Assembly: GCF_020271745.1 (NCBI RefSeq)
Contig: NZ_CP084296.1
Coordinates: 2,418,001 to 2,482,000, forward strand
Source: Providencia alcalifaciens
GTDB taxonomy: Bacteria > Pseudomonadota > Gammaproteobacteria > Enterobacterales > Enterobacteriaceae
Length of the DNA stretch: 64,000 bases
Reading direction: 5' to 3'
Positions 35,056-44,731 of the stretch are shown piece after piece. Numbering within the stretch: the stretch's first letter is position 1; the number at the start of each line of letters is the position of its first letter. The notes under the pieces were generated by a model, which saw only the letters and a program-made list of their open reading frames with translations, did not search any database and was not told the DNA's origin. Position numbers and translations under genes: made by a program.

Positions 35056-35106
35056 AGTGAGCTTCCTGAGAGATAAAGTGGGTACAAAATTCTATCGAAC
35101 TAGTGT

Positions 35107-35125
35107 ATACCCGCAATTATACCCG
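35107..35125. repeat. Paired TACCCGC motifs between integrase and tRNA
   Basis: TACCCGC occurs twice, separated by AATTA. Comparable GC-rich paired motifs (GGCCCCCAAATAGGCCCCCA at about 33730-33749) lie beside the integrase remnant. They are probably integrase arm-binding sites, judged from position only. Confidence 0.4.
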
Positions 35126-35210
35126 CACAATGGGGTTGATGTGGGTAGAATCGAGTAGAATTCAGTGGAGTTGAAACTTTGGGAGAGTGTTGATTTTAGC
35201 GGGCTTTACA

Positions 35211-35240
35211 AACAAAAACAGACGTCGGTTGACGTCTGTT
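35211..35240 (-). terminator. Terminator after tRNA-Phe
   Basis: The perfect 10-bp stem AACAGACGTC/GACGTCTGTT with loop GGTT is followed on the minus strand by TTTTTG. It ends the tRNA transcript and separates it from the integrase. Confidence 0.85.
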
Positions 35241-35250
35241 GATAATAAGG

Positions 35251-35326
35251 TGGTGCCCGGACTCGGAATCGAACCAAGGACACGGGGATTTTCAATCCCC
35301 TGCTCTACCGACTGAGCTATCCGGGC
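35251..35326 (-). tRNA. pheV: tRNA-Phe (GAA)
   Basis: A 76-base gene with encoded CCA. The acceptor arm is GCCCGGA/TCCGGGC, the D arm contains AGCTCAGTCGGTAGAGC, the anticodon stem-loop GGGGATTGAAAATCCCC gives anticodon GAA, and the T arm contains GGTTCGATTCC. The 3' end at 35251 is the island's attB site and remains intact after insertion. Which tRNA-Phe locus name applies is inferred from the adjacent mltC gene. Confidence 0.97.
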
Positions 35327-35460
35327 AACGGAGCGTATTAAACCTGATTTAAGAGAGTGAGTCAAGGCGGTTTCTAAAAACTTTTGATTGAATGCGTTTT
35401 TTTTCAGCGTTTCAATTAATTTTTAAGCAAATCAATGCAAAAACTCACAAAAAGTGAAAA

Positions 35461-35499
35461 AAATGCCAGCAACCGAGATGGTCTGCTGGCATTTTTTTT
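35461..35499. terminator. Terminator downstream of mltC (bidirectional)
   Basis: The ATGCCAGCA/TGCTGGCAT stem has a 12-base loop, with T runs on both strands. It follows mltC on the minus strand. Confidence 0.85.
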
Positions 35500-35518
35500 T
35501 CACTATTTTAAGGATTTA

Positions 35519-36592
35519 TTAGCGTAGATATTTTTTCTGCGCCTTATTCACTTTAATAAGATAGTTACGAGATTCCGCCGCAGGGTGCTTGGTGGAAAGC
35601 GTTTCGTAAACTTCGCCAGGCTCAAGTTTGTTAATACGCTGAGCTGCTTGTTTTTTATCGCTATGGAATACACGTAGTACGCTACCTGCGCCGCCGTTAT
35701 AAGCGGTAATGACCGCATAGCGACGTGAAGTTGGGTTACTGATATCCCCCAAATAGCTATTTTGTAAGATAGCTAGGTATGCCGTACCTGTATCAATATT
35801 TTGCTCAGGGTCAAACAGATAACTACGGCTTGGTACCCCAGATTTACCTTGAGAGCGGAATACATCTTTACCGGCGGTATTTGGCATGATTTGCATCAAG
35901 CCTAGCGCATCAGAACGACTTACCGCGTATGGGTTGAAGCTCGATTCAATCTGCATGATGGCCAGTATTAATGATTCATCCACGCCGTATTTTGCGGAGG
36001 ATTTCTTAATAAATGGCAGATATTTATGGGCACGTTTATCTAAGTGGTTTGGTACCAATTGCATGGTCACCGACCAAACAATATTCATACCGGACTGTCT
36101 GCGCTGCATTTTATTGCTGACCAGATAATCTGCAAATTTAGTGGCTCGCCACTCCCAGCGAATCGGTTCGCCCGTATTATCCATGACCTGACCAAACAGG
36201 AATGGTTCTTTACTGTAGGGAATGTCGTTAATATCAGAATAGAGGTCGATGGAATTCGGGTCATCGCCCATCAATAAAGTGGTGACAATCGCTTTTTTCA
36301 GGTGCTCTGATGGCTCTACAGCAGAGATGGTCTCAACTGTGATTGTCCCTGCATCAAAGTTAATGTGGCTACGGGTACGATACTCATCAGTATATTTCAC
36401 ATAATCTTTTGGCCCTGCAATGAGAACTTCTTTAATTCCCCATATATTTTCGATGTTATGAGCAAATTGCCCCATCAAAATATTAAAGCCATTGGTATCT
36501 TTGACGTAGTCAGGATTAAAGTCGGATTTCTGATTACTGGAACAAGAAATAATCAGGGGAACCAACAATGTGAGAGCAAATAATTTTTTCAT
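35519..36592 (-). CDS. mltC: Membrane-bound lytic transglycosylase C
   Basis: 357 residues from ATG at 36592. Lipoprotein signal ending ISCSS (Cys about residue 17), an N-terminal MltC domain ([19 protein letters not shown]), then the SLT catalytic domain with Glu in [28 protein letters not shown] and [13 protein letters not shown]. It cleaves peptidoglycan glycan strands, giving anhydro ends. It lies downstream of mutY-yggX as in other Enterobacterales. Confidence 0.96.
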   Translation of the reverse strand: MKKLFALTLLVPLIISCSSNQKSDFNPDYVKDTNGFNILMGQFAHNIENIWGIKEVLIAGPKDYVKYTDEYRTRSHINFDAGTITVETISAVEPSEHLKKAIVTTLLMGDDPNSIDLYSDINDIPYSKEPFLFGQVMDNTGEPIRWEWRATKFADYLVSNKMQRRQSGMNIVWSVTMQLVPNHLDKRAHKYLPFIKKSSAKYGVDESLILAIMQIESSFNPYAVSRSDALGLMQIMPNTAGKDVFRSQGKSGVPSRSYLFDPEQNIDTGTAYLAILQNSYLGDISNPTSRRYAVITAYNGGAGSVLRVFHSDKKQAAQRINKLEPGEVYETLSTKHPAAESRNYLIKVNKAQKKYLR

Positions 36593-36715
36593 ACGATCCA
36601 CAATATTAATGCAAGCTAGCTACTTATTTGGTCGTTTACTCTAAAACATTCAAGTTGCAGGAGGTGAGTAAACCGAGCCATGCAACTTGAGGTTCGATAG
36701 GTATAGACCTAAAAA

Positions 36716-36985
36716 CTATTTTTCTGGGGTATAGCCATCAATTTGAATATCGTGACCTTCAAATAAGAATTTCACCATTTCTTGTTCCAGCATTTTGCGA
36801 TCGTCTGGGTTCATGGTGTTTAATTTCTTTTCATTGATCAGCATGGTCTGTTTTGTCATCCATTGACTCCATGCTTCTTTCGAAATCTCATTAAAAATAC
36901 GCTTTCCTAATTCACCTGGGTAAAGCTGGAAATCTTGCCCATCAGCGTCACGTTGTAAGAAAGTGCAAAAAATGGTTCTACTCAT
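36716..36985 (-). CDS. yggX: Fe(II)-trafficking / oxidative damage protection protein
   Basis: 89 residues, normal for Ygg[32 protein letters not shown], then [21 protein letters not shown]. It has the conserved cysteine near residue 7. It is linked to protection of Fe-S clusters from oxidation. ATG overlaps the mutY stop by 4 bases, so the pair is translationally coupled, which fits since MutY is an Fe-S enzyme. Confidence 0.96.
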   Translation of the reverse strand: MSRTIFCTFLQRDADGQDFQLYPGELGKRIFNEISKEAWSQWMTKQTMLINEKKLNTMNPDDRKMLEQEMVKFLFEGHDIQIDGYTPEK

Positions 36986-38049
36986 TTATTTTTTCCTCGA
37001 ATATCAGGTAGTAAGGCAAGTTGTTTTAGTAAACTTTCAACCGGGGCAGCGAGCCCAACAGTTGCGCCTAGGTGTAAGTTATACCAGAGTCCGTTGTCTT
37101 CATCCATGGCAGAGTTAAATGCCTGAATATTAACTTTTACAGGGATAATATCTAAATGGAAATGGCTAAACGTGTGGCGAAAAGCAATTAATTGTTCAGG
37201 CGTGTCATGTTGTAGACCTGAATCAGCCAGCCATTGAGCCAGTTGCTCATGGCTCTCAAACTGTGGGAATGCGAATAAACCGCCCCAAATGCCAGATGGT
37301 GGGCGCTGTTCTAACCAGACATTATCTTGATGCTGAAGGATCAAAAACCATGCGCTTTTTTCCGGAATTTTCTGCTTAGGTTTTTTCCCCGGATATTCTT
37401 GCCAAGTGTGGTTAGCGTAAGCAACACAGCCAGTATTGAGTGGGCATAGCTCACATTTCGGTTTACTGCGAGTACACACCATTGCCCCAAGATCCATCAT
37501 GGCTTGGTTAAAATATTCCACTTCCACTTTGGGCGTCACGTTGGTGCTAATTTCCCATAAGCGATTTTCGACCTCTTTTTTTCCCGGCCAACCCGCGACA
37601 GCATAGCAGCGAGCCAGCACGCGTTTTACGTTACCGTCCAAAATTGGGTAATGCTGCTTTTGAGAAAGGGAGAGAATGGCGCCTGCCGTTGAACGTCCCA
37701 CCCCAGGAAGCGCATTTACTTCCTCAAATGTGGTAGGAAATTGACCATTATATTGGGTGGCAATCACCTGCGCTGCTTTATGCAGATTGCGAGCTCGCGC
37801 ATAATAACCGAGTCCTGTCCACAAATGCAGAACCTCATCAAGGGGCGCATTCGCCAGTGCGGTCACATCCGCAAAGCGTTGGGTGAATTTTTCAAAATAG
37901 GGAATGACTGTGCTGACTTGGGTCTGCTGCAACATGACTTCAGAGAGCCAAACATGATAGGAGGATTTTTCCTGCTGCCATGGCAACGTTTTACGACCGT
38001 ATTTGTGATACCACTTGAGCACTGCACTTGAGAATTGTTGAGCTTCCAT
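36982..38049 (-). CDS. mutY: A/G-specific adenine glycosylase
   Basis: 355 residues. It removes adenine mispaired with 8-oxoguanine. It has the helix-hairpin-helix [29 protein letters not shown] with the catalytic Glu, the [4Fe-4S] cysteines [17 protein letters not shown] (C-x6-C-x2-C-x5-C), and a C-terminal NUDIX-like domain ([10 protein letters not shown]). It shares an operon with yggX and is divergent from trmB. Confidence 0.97.
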   Translation of the reverse strand: MEAQQFSSAVLKWYHKYGRKTLPWQQEKSSYHVWLSEVMLQQTQVSTVIPYFEKFTQRFADVTALANAPLDEVLHLWTGLGYYARARNLHKAAQVIATQYNGQFPTTFEEVNALPGVGRSTAGAILSLSQKQHYPILDGNVKRVLARCYAVAGWPGKKEVENRLWEISTNVTPKVEVEYFNQAMMDLGAMVCTRSKPKCELCPLNTGCVAYANHTWQEYPGKKPKQKIPEKSAWFLILQHQDNVWLEQRPPSGIWGGLFAFPQFESHEQLAQWLADSGLQHDTPEQLIAFRHTFSHFHLDIIPVKVNIQAFNSAMDEDNGLWYNLHLGATVGLAAPVESLLKQLALLPDIRGKNK

Positions 38050-38286
38050 TATTTATAATATTTTTATCGCGATTTCAGTGATGGAGAGGATTGCAACATA
38101 GACGGTGATAGCTGTAAACCGCTTCTTGTGTAAAGTTATCCAATTATCAACTGCAAGATCCTTGAAGTTTTGCTAAACTCCCTTTCCCACCATACTTAGA
38201 TATTAATTAATTAGGTATGTTTGGTTTTTTTTATACTCTTGTTGGCACATTATCTAACTGGACAACGAATTTTTTAGAACTTTATT

Positions 38287-39003
38287 ATGATCAATAACGT
38301 TATCTCCCCCGAATATAATGAAGAAGGGCGGGTTATGCGCCGTGTCCGTAGTTTTGTCCGCCGTCAAGGGCGTCTGACAAAACGTCAGGAAGAGGCATTA
38401 GAAAGCGAATGGGCAGAAATGGGGATCGATTTTGTCAATGAACCCTTTGATTTCGCAAAACTATTTAATAATTCAAATCCAGTCACTCTGGAAATTGGAT
38501 TTGGAATGGGCACCTCATTAGTGACGATGGCAGCACAAAACCCAGATCAAAACTTTTTGGGTATTGAAGTGCATGCACCGGGCGTTGGGGCTTGTTTGGC
38601 ATCAGCAAAAGAAGAAAACATCACCAACCTACGCGTGATGTGCCACGATGCCATTGAAGTTTTAGACTTCATGATCCCGAACGGTAGCTTAGCAATGGTT
38701 CAGTTATTCTTCCCTGACCCTTGGCATAAAGCGAAACACAATAAACGTCGTATTGTGCAGGTGCCTTTCGCAGAAAAAATTCGCAGTAAATTAATTGATG
38801 GTGGTGTATTCCACATGGCGACAGATTGGGAACCTTATGCAGAACATATGCTTGAGGTAATGACCAGCGTGGCTGGGTATGAAAACGTATCCACGTCAGG
38901 GGACTACGTTCCTCGTCCTGAATCAAGACCAGAAACAAAGTTTGAAAAGCGCGGCCAGCGGTTAGGGCACGGTGTATGGGATTTAATGTTTAAGAGGGTT
39001 TAA
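38287..39003 (+). CDS. trmB: tRNA (guanine-N7-)-methyltransferase
   Basis: 238 residues. SAM-binding [16 protein letters not shown], then [15 protein letters not shown] and the family motif [20 protein letters not shown]. It methylates G46 in the tRNA variable loop. It is divergent from mutY and followed by yggL 2 bases later. Confidence 0.97.
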   Translation: MINNVISPEYNEEGRVMRRVRSFVRRQGRLTKRQEEALESEWAEMGIDFVNEPFDFAKLFNNSNPVTLEIGFGMGTSLVTMAAQNPDQNFLGIEVHAPGVGACLASAKEENITNLRVMCHDAIEVLDFMIPNGSLAMVQLFFPDPWHKAKHNKRRIVQVPFAEKIRSKLIDGGVFHMATDWEPYAEHMLEVMTSVAGYENVSTSGDYVPRPESRPETKFEKRGQRLGHGVWDLMFKRV

Positions 39004-39005
39004 TC

Positions 39006-39335
39006 ATGGCTAAACAACAACGTAGTCGCCGTTTACGTAAAAAAATGCGTTTGGACGAGTTCCAAGAATTAGGTTTCATTGTTAAATGGAACTTTAAAGA
39101 AGGCACGCCAATCGAAGAAGTGGACAGCGTCGTTGACCAACTGATTGCTGAAGCTATCGAGCCAAACGGTCTAGCATTTGAAGCTAGCGGCTACATGAAC
39201 TGGGAAGGAATTGTTTGCCTGCAAAAAATTGGTAAATGTACCGAAGAACACCGTCAAATCGTTGAAAACTGGCTAAATTCAAAAGGGATGAACGACGTTG
39301 TTGTTTCTGAACTGTTTGATGTTTGGTGGGAATAA
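39006..39335 (+). CDS. yggL: YggL family (DUF469) protein
   Basis: 109 residues: MAKQQRSRRLRKKMRLDEFQELGF, then VDQLIAEAIEPNGLAFEASG and ending ELFDVWWE. A small conserved gammaproteobacterial protein reported to associate with ribosomes. It overlaps the trmB translational unit and ends in a strong terminator. Confidence 0.95.
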   Translation: MAKQQRSRRLRKKMRLDEFQELGFIVKWNFKEGTPIEEVDSVVDQLIAEAIEPNGLAFEASGYMNWEGIVCLQKIGKCTEEHRQIVENWLNSKGMNDVVVSELFDVWWE

Positions 39336-39355
39336 TAACTAGTTTGATTATTAAT

Positions 39356-39384
39356 AAAGGCATCCAATCGGATGCCTTTATTTT
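39356..39384 (+). terminator. Terminator after yggL
   Basis: AAAGGCATCC/GGATGCCTTT with an AAT(C) loop, then ATTTTC. The ATG at 39372 that opens the longest glsB frame is inside this hairpin. Confidence 0.85.
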
Positions 39385-39413
39385 CTAGAGTAATTCATTC
39401 TGGAGCAAAACAC

Positions 39414-40340
39414 TTGAGTACCCAGTTTTCTGACCAATTACTGCATGATATTTTGGATCAAGTTCGCCCCCTGATAGGTCAAGGAAAGGTGGCAGACTAC
39501 ATACCGGCGCTTGGCGGTATTCCTTCTCATCATTTGGGGATAGCGGTTCATACCGTAAATGGCGACGTATTTACCGCTGGAGACGCACGAAAACGTTTTT
39601 CAGTTCAATCCATTTCTAAGGTTCTGAGTTTAACCTTGGCAATGACGCGCTACGAAGAGCAAGAAATTTGGAGTCGTGTTGGCAAAGAGCCATCAGGGCT
39701 GCCGTTCAACTCATTGATTCAAATCGAAATGGAAAAGGGCATTCCTCGTAATCCCTTTATCAATGCTGGTGCGATTGTGATTGCCGACATGCTGCAATCT
39801 CGTTTGAGCGCACCAAAACAGCGCATGCTGGAGTTTGTCCGAAAACTCGCTTGCGAACCCGACATTAGCTACGACATAAATGTCGCTCGCTCAGAATTGG
39901 AACATGCGAGCCGTAATGCAGCTATCGGATATTTAATGAAATCTTTTGGCAATTTTGATAATGATGTTTTAACGGTTTTAGAAACTTATTTTCATTATTG
40001 TTCTCTAAGTATGAATTGTGTCGAACTGGCTAGGTGTTTTACCTATTTAATGAATCAAGGTGAATCCCCTTGTTCGATAGACCCAATTATCACACCGCTA
40101 CAATCTCGACAAATCAATGCGTTGATGATGACTTGTGGTATGTATGATGGTTCCGGTGAATTTGCATTTCGTATTGGAATGCCCGGTAAATCAGGCGTCG
40201 GTGGCGGTATTGTATGTGTGGTTCCTAACCAATTTACAGTTGCAGTGTGGTCACCGGAATTAGACCCAGCCGGAAACTCTTTGGTTGGTTGTGCCGCCTT
40301 AGAACTTTTATCGAAGCGAATTGGACGTTCTGTTTTCTAA
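39414..40340 (+). CDS. glsB: Glutaminase
   Basis: 308 residues from a TTG start at 39414, the same length as E. coli GlsB. It hydrolyses glutamine to glutamate and ammonia. The serine-dependent fold shows [12 protein letters not shown] (S-x-x-K), [15 protein letters not shown], and [16 protein letters not shown] is chosen because GGAG stands 8 bases upstream and the longer frame from ATG 39372 starts inside the yggL terminator. Confidence 0.94.
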   Translation: MSTQFSDQLLHDILDQVRPLIGQGKVADYIPALGGIPSHHLGIAVHTVNGDVFTAGDARKRFSVQSISKVLSLTLAMTRYEEQEIWSRVGKEPSGLPFNSLIQIEMEKGIPRNPFINAGAIVIADMLQSRLSAPKQRMLEFVRKLACEPDISYDINVARSELEHASRNAAIGYLMKSFGNFDNDVLTVLETYFHYCSLSMNCVELARCFTYLMNQGESPCSIDPIITPLQSRQINALMMTCGMYDGSGEFAFRIGMPGKSGVGGGIVCVVPNQFTVAVWSPELDPAGNSLVGCAALELLSKRIGRSVF

Positions 40341-40382
40341 TTACCTCTCAACAAATATAGAGGTAATCGACGAGGAGATTTT

Positions 40383-41114
40383 ATGTTACGCCGTACTTTA
40401 ATTGCGTTTTCATTACTGGCCTGCGCCACTAGCCAAGCAGCGGATTATAACTGCGCAGTAACCCCTAAAGACGACATTTTTATGACGCCTGAACATGTTC
40501 AAGTGCTCGGTCGTAGCGGTGATTTAACCATTACACCAAACGGTGATGTAACCCTGAATGGTCAAAAAGTTGCGCTAACCTCTGAGCAGCAGCAACAAGC
40601 ATTGCGTTATCAATCGGCTGTTCGTCAGGATTTGCCGTGGATAAAAAAAGAATCTGAAGAGAAATTAGCGGCATCGCGTAAATCCCTCGATAAAGTGGTG
40701 GTTAAGGTGATTGGTAGCGATAGCAACATTCGCAATCGCTTGACTAAACTTGAAAAAGATTTAAACGGCCAAATTAACCAAATCATTGAAACTCGTTCAA
40801 ACGGCTACGCTTTCCACCATGAAGGTATCAATAAAGTGGAAACTTCAGGTCGTGAATTAGTCAATGAAAGCTTAGGTGGCATTTTACAAGACAGTATTAA
40901 TGAAATGGGGCGCAAACAGTTACTTGCTGGTGGTGATACCAACAAAATGCTGCAAGGTATGCTAGGTAGCCTTGGTGGGTTACAGCAAGAAATTGAGAGT
41001 GAATGGAAAAACCAAGAAAATAGTTTTCAGCAGTTTGGTCAGCAAGTCTGTTCTAAAGTCACCTCATTAGAGCAGCAACGCATTAGCTTACTGAATTCAA
41101 TTGACGGTAAATAA
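40383..41114 (+). CDS. yggN: DUF2884 periplasmic protein YggN
   Basis: 243 residues with a cleavable signal peptide (LIAFSLLACATSQAADYNCAV). The mature protein is helical and Gln/Glu-rich (WKNQENSFQQFGQQVCSK) and matches the YggN family. Function unknown. GAGGAG precedes the ATG. It follows glsB and ends in a strong terminator. Confidence 0.92.
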   Translation: MLRRTLIAFSLLACATSQAADYNCAVTPKDDIFMTPEHVQVLGRSGDLTITPNGDVTLNGQKVALTSEQQQQALRYQSAVRQDLPWIKKESEEKLAASRKSLDKVVVKVIGSDSNIRNRLTKLEKDLNGQINQIIETRSNGYAFHHEGINKVETSGRELVNESLGGILQDSINEMGRKQLLAGGDTNKMLQGMLGSLGGLQQEIESEWKNQENSFQQFGQQVCSKVTSLEQQRISLLNSIDGK

Positions 41115-41156
41115 TTCAGATAGTTTGCAAAGTCCTTAACGTTATCATCGGTAATG

Positions 41157-41190
41157 AAAGGCAGTAATAGGGAAACGTATTACTGCCTTT
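41157..41190 (+). terminator. Terminator after yggN
   Basis: AAAGGCAGTAATA/TATTACTGCCTTT forms a 13-bp stem with an 8-base loop, followed by TGTATT. Confidence 0.85.
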
Positions 41191-41242
41191 TGTATTAAAA
41201 AGTACCATCAAACTATGACGGTTATAGCATAAATAAAAACAA

Positions 41243-41263
41243 TACTAATAATCATTATCATTT
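41243..41263 (+). promoter_or_regulatory. Probable Fur box
   Basis: TACTAATAATCATTATCATT fits the Fur consensus (GATAATGATAATCATTATC) well in its right half (ATAATCATTATCA). It lies about 70-90 bases before the start of the siderophore-binding protein gene, where an iron-repressed promoter is expected. Confidence 0.75.
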
Positions 41264-41330
41264 AATTGACTTATGAGTAACTCTCCTTAGAATGCTGCTT
41301 TGACTTAACGACTAAATGGGTGTTATTCAT

Positions 41331-42281
41331 ATGAAAAAGTTTATTCCCGCGGTACTGGTTTCCATCCTATCATTCTCCGCACCTTACGCACTGAGTGCTG
41401 AATCAGCTGCATTTACACCAAATGCAATCACTGCACAAGGTGCTGAAAAAGTCACAGTTAAACACCTTTCCGGCGAAACGGAAGTAGTGAAAAAACCACA
41501 GAAAGTGGTTCTGTTTGACTTCGGTATTTATGACTCAATGCAAAAACTTGGGTTAGGGGACAAGGTTGTCGCTCTGCCGACGGGGAATGCGCCAGCGTAT
41601 GTGAAAGCGGGCATCCCTGCGACAGCCAAAAATGCAGGTAGCATGAAGGAGCCAAACTTAGCTGAGATCGCTGCATTGAAACCCGATTTAATCGTGATCA
41701 CGGGTCGCCAAGGTAAATCTTATGACGCGTTATCAAAAATTGCTCCAACGCTGAATTTAGGCTCTGACAGCAAAAATTATATTGAGTCAGTAAAAGCCAA
41801 CATTCGTTTAATTGGTGATTTATACGGTGACCAAAAAGCGGTGGATGAGCAACTGGCTCAGTTGGATAAAACCATTGCAGAAGCTCAGAAAAAAGCAGCT
41901 GCATCTAATAAAAAAGTGCTGGTCTTACTGCACAATGACGGCAAATTAATCCCAAATAACCAAGCGGTTGTTTACGATGTGGTAAAAGCACAACGTGCTG
42001 AATTACCTGTTCAAGCGGATGCTGATAAATCCAAACGCCGTGTGGTGGACACCAAAACTATCGCTCAAGCGAACCCTGATGTGATTTTGATTGTGGATCG
42101 CAGTGAAGCGATTGGCGCAGGTAAATTGGAAAAAACGGTATTTGAAGACCAAAACATCCAAGAAACCAAAGCGTATAAAGATGGCAAAATCACCTATTTG
42201 CAATCTGACTTGTGGTATCTCTCTGGTGGCGGTTTAGTCAGCCTCACCGAGCAAATCGATGCAGTCACCAAAGCACTGTAA
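41331..42281 (+). CDS. Siderophore ABC transporter substrate-binding protein (FatB/YclQ-like)
   Basis: 316 residues from ATG at 41331 with a signal peptide (ending SAPYALSAES). A type III periplasmic-binding fold: VTVKHLSGETEVVKKPQKVVLFDFGIYDSMQKLGLGDKV, NLAEIAALKPDLIVITGRQ, then LYGDQKAVDEQLAQLDK. It matches the FatB/YclQ/CeuE group that binds catecholate or petrobactin-like siderophores. No permease or ATPase gene is adjacent, so it must rely on transporter parts encoded elsewhere. A Fur box upstream predicts induction by iron limitation. It is not lipidated. Confidence 0.87.
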   Translation: MKKFIPAVLVSILSFSAPYALSAESAAFTPNAITAQGAEKVTVKHLSGETEVVKKPQKVVLFDFGIYDSMQKLGLGDKVVALPTGNAPAYVKAGIPATAKNAGSMKEPNLAEIAALKPDLIVITGRQGKSYDALSKIAPTLNLGSDSKNYIESVKANIRLIGDLYGDQKAVDEQLAQLDKTIAEAQKKAAASNKKVLVLLHNDGKLIPNNQAVVYDVVKAQRAELPVQADADKSKRRVVDTKTIAQANPDVILIVDRSEAIGAGKLEKTVFEDQNIQETKAYKDGKITYLQSDLWYLSGGGLVSLTEQIDAVTKAL

Positions 42282-42335
42282 TCGGTAGATTATTATTTTC
42301 GTTTATTACCCTTGTTTATTACCTTTAGTAAAAGC

Positions 42336-42362
42336 AAAAGCCAGCATTAAGCTGGCTTTTTT
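42336..42362. terminator. Bidirectional terminator between convergent genes
   Basis: AAAAGCCAGC/GCTGGCTTTT stem with loop ATTAA and T's on both sides. It separates the siderophore-binding gene from hemW. Confidence 0.88.
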
Positions 42363-42377
42363 ATGGAGCAATAGAAA

Positions 42378-43517
42378 TTACTCTTCCCCTAAAAATAGCT
42401 CCAGTAGGGAGTTTAAGAATAACTTTCCATGTTCGGTAATTTGCCATTCATCAGTGGTTTCTGAGATATAGCCTTTGGCTAAGGCTTCATCGATAGCGGG
42501 GCGAACCACAGACTCTGCCAGGCCAGTATAATCAGTAAATTCACGGCGAGGCATCGCTTCAAGTAACCGGAAACGGTTCATAAAATACTCGAATGGGCGG
42601 TCTTCGTTCTCGACATTATATTGATTATCAAGATAACGGCCTTCCATATAACCTCGTGGATGCTTGGTTTTTACGGTTCGTAAAATCTGTCCATTGGTTG
42701 AGGTGATTTTGCCGTGTGCGCCACAGCCGATACCCAGATAATCCCCAAACCGCCAATAGTTAAGGTTATGTTCGCACTGATAACCCGCTTTGGCATAGGC
42801 GGAGGTTTCATATTGCTGATAGCCTGCCGCTGTCAGTAATTTATGCCCTTCGGTGTAGATATCCCACAGGGTATCGTCATCCGGCAAACGCGGCGGGCGA
42901 GAACCAAACTGCGTATTCGGCTCAATGGTTAGCTGGTACCAAGAAAGATGCGGCGGAGCGAGTTCGATAGCTTGGCGTAAATCTGATAACCCTTCGTCGC
43001 GAGTTTGTGACGGTAAGCCGTGCATTAAATCCAAATTAAAACTGCGTAGATTTAAGCTGGTGGCTAGTTGCGCGGCACGCTTGGCTTCGTTGGGGCCATG
43101 AATACGTCCCAACATGATCAGTTTGTCGTCCCCGAAGCTTTGTACGCCGATGGAGATGCGGTTGATCCCCGCGGCTTGGTAGCCAGCAAAACGGTCAGCT
43201 TCCACGGTGCCGGGGTTAGCTTCCATAGTGACTTCCGCATCAGGGGCTAAATTGACTCGCTGACGAACGCCATCCATCAACATTTGCATGGATTCAGCGG
43301 TTAATAAGCTCGGAGTACCACCACCAATAAAGATGGTTTTAACCGGACGGGCGCCAATCAGCGCCGCATCCTTATCAAGATCGCTAAGCAAATGTTCAAC
43401 ATACTCAGTTTGGGGAATTTCTCCTTTAAGAGTATGTGAGTTGAAATCACAATACGGGCACTTTTGTACACACCAAGGAATATGGATATACAAGCTTAAT
43501 GGAGGAAGCTTAAGCAT
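42378..43517 (-). CDS. hemW: Radical-SAM heme chaperone HemW
   Basis: 379 residues. The radical-SAM cysteines are in [16 protein letters not shown] (C-x3-C-x2-C), then [10 protein letters not shown] and the HemN C-terminal domain. Once annotated as an oxygen-independent coproporphyrinogen oxidase, but members with this motif bind and deliver heme rather than oxidise coproporphyrinogen. It overlaps the end of rdgB by 8 bases and is the last gene of the yggS-proC-yggT-rdgB-hemW operon. Confidence 0.95.
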   Translation of the reverse strand: MLKLPPLSLYIHIPWCVQKCPYCDFNSHTLKGEIPQTEYVEHLLSDLDKDAALIGARPVKTIFIGGGTPSLLTAESMQMLMDGVRQRVNLAPDAEVTMEANPGTVEADRFAGYQAAGINRISIGVQSFGDDKLIMLGRIHGPNEAKRAAQLATSLNLRSFNLDLMHGLPSQTRDEGLSDLRQAIELAPPHLSWYQLTIEPNTQFGSRPPRLPDDDTLWDIYTEGHKLLTAAGYQQYETSAYAKAGYQCEHNLNYWRFGDYLGIGCGAHGKITSTNGQILRTVKTKHPRGYMEGRYLDNQYNVENEDRPFEYFMNRFRLLEAMPRREFTDYTGLAESVVRPAIDEALAKGYISETTDEWQITEHGKLFLNSLLELFLGEE

Positions 43518-44103
43518 TTTTCAGAGCATCCAACATCATCGCAAGGGCTTTACCGCGGTGTGAAACTGCCTGTTTTTCAGCTTTAGTCAGTTCAGCAGAA
43601 GTACAGCCTAATTCAGGTACGTAGAAAATCGGGTCGTAGCCAAAGCCACCTTGCCCCTTAGCTTCACGGGTTAATAGCCCATGCCAGCGGCCATGGAACA
43701 CTAACGGTGTCGGGTCTTCTGCATGGCGCAGATACACTAACACGCAGTTAAATTGTGCTTGTCGTTGGTCATCAGGCACATCTTTCATGGCATCGAGAAG
43801 CTTATCGAGGTTTTGCTGGTCGGTCGCATCTTCACCCGCATAGCGCGCAGAGTAAATTCCCGGTGCGCCACCTAAAGCATCAACTGAAATACCGGAATCA
43901 TCGGCAATAGCGGGTAAGCCTGTTTGTGCGGCAGCATGGCGGGCTTTTAAAATTGCGTTCTCGATAAAGGTTAATCCGGTTTCTTCCGCGGATTCAACGC
44001 CAAGGCTGGTTTGAGCGACGATATCCATGCCGAACTCGCGAAGTAAATCCGCTAATTCATTAACTTTTCCCGGGTTACCTGTGGCTAATACAACTTTTTG
44101 CAT
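43510..44103 (-). CDS. rdgB: dITP/XTP pyrophosphatase
   Basis: 197 residues. The family start [57 protein letters not shown] and [14 protein letters not shown] are all present. It removes non-canonical purine nucleotides. It lies 23 bases after yggT. The yggU gene that stands between these two in E. coli is absent. Confidence 0.96.
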   Translation of the reverse strand: MQKVVLATGNPGKVNELADLLREFGMDIVAQTSLGVESAEETGLTFIENAILKARHAAAQTGLPAIADDSGISVDALGGAPGIYSARYAGEDATDQQNLDKLLDAMKDVPDDQRQAQFNCVLVYLRHAEDPTPLVFHGRWHGLLTREAKGQGGFGYDPIFYVPELGCTSAELTKAEKQAVSHRGKALAMMLDALKNA

Positions 44104-44126
44104 CGTTTCTATTTCCCTTATTTCCC

Positions 44127-44711
44127 TTACATAATGCCGACAGAGAACAGCATGGCGGTTAACGCAGGGTCAATCATTAAAGAGACATCGACGCGTAAGT
44201 AGTTCAGGGCGATCAAAATAAACATCACAATCATCGCAGAGAAATCTAACCCGCCCATGGCAGGAATAATGCGACGAATCGGTGCCATTAACGGTTCAGT
44301 TAATTGGAACAGTAAATAATCAACAGGATTACGGCCTTGGCTGACCCAGCTTAAAATGGCGCGAATTAAGATCATCCAGAAAATTAATTTACCGATATAA
44401 GTCAGTAAGAGAATTAATCCCATAGGCAGTAAGGTTAGGCCGATGGCTGGCAGCATATTGGTCGCCCACATACCAAAGATAATGTCAGCAATCGCCAGTA
44501 CAAATGCCACCAGCAGGGTTGCGGTATCAATGGAGCCAACGGAGGGAATGAGGCGGCGTAAAGGCCCCACGATAGGTTGGGTTGCTTTAACCACAAACTG
44601 CGAGAATGGGTTATAGAAATCTGCACGAACGCACTGCATCCATACTCTGAGCAGAAGCACAAAGATGTACAGTTGAATCAGGGTGGTAACAACAAAAACG
44701 ATAGTCTGCAT
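44127..44711 (-). CDS. yggT: YggT family membrane protein
   Basis: 194 residues with two YggT repeats ([39 protein letters not shown] and, later, [36 protein letters not shown]) and about four to five membrane helices. Proposed roles include osmotic-stress response and cell envelope assembly; the true role is unclear. It follows proC by 20 bases. Confidence 0.94.
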   Translation of the reverse strand: MQTIVFVVTTLIQLYIFVLLLRVWMQCVRADFYNPFSQFVVKATQPIVGPLRRLIPSVGSIDTATLLVAFVLAIADIIFGMWATNMLPAIGLTLLPMGLILLLTYIGKLIFWMILIRAILSWVSQGRNPVDYLLFQLTEPLMAPIRRIIPAMGGLDFSAMIVMFILIALNYLRVDVSLMIDPALTAMLFSVGIM

Positions 44712-44731
44712 GGCTTATCCCAAAAAATAAA

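Noticed and set aside
42378..43517. hemW as coproporphyrinogen III oxidase (hemN)
   Set aside because: The cysteine motif and the gene neighbourhood are those of HemW, which lacks that oxidase activity.
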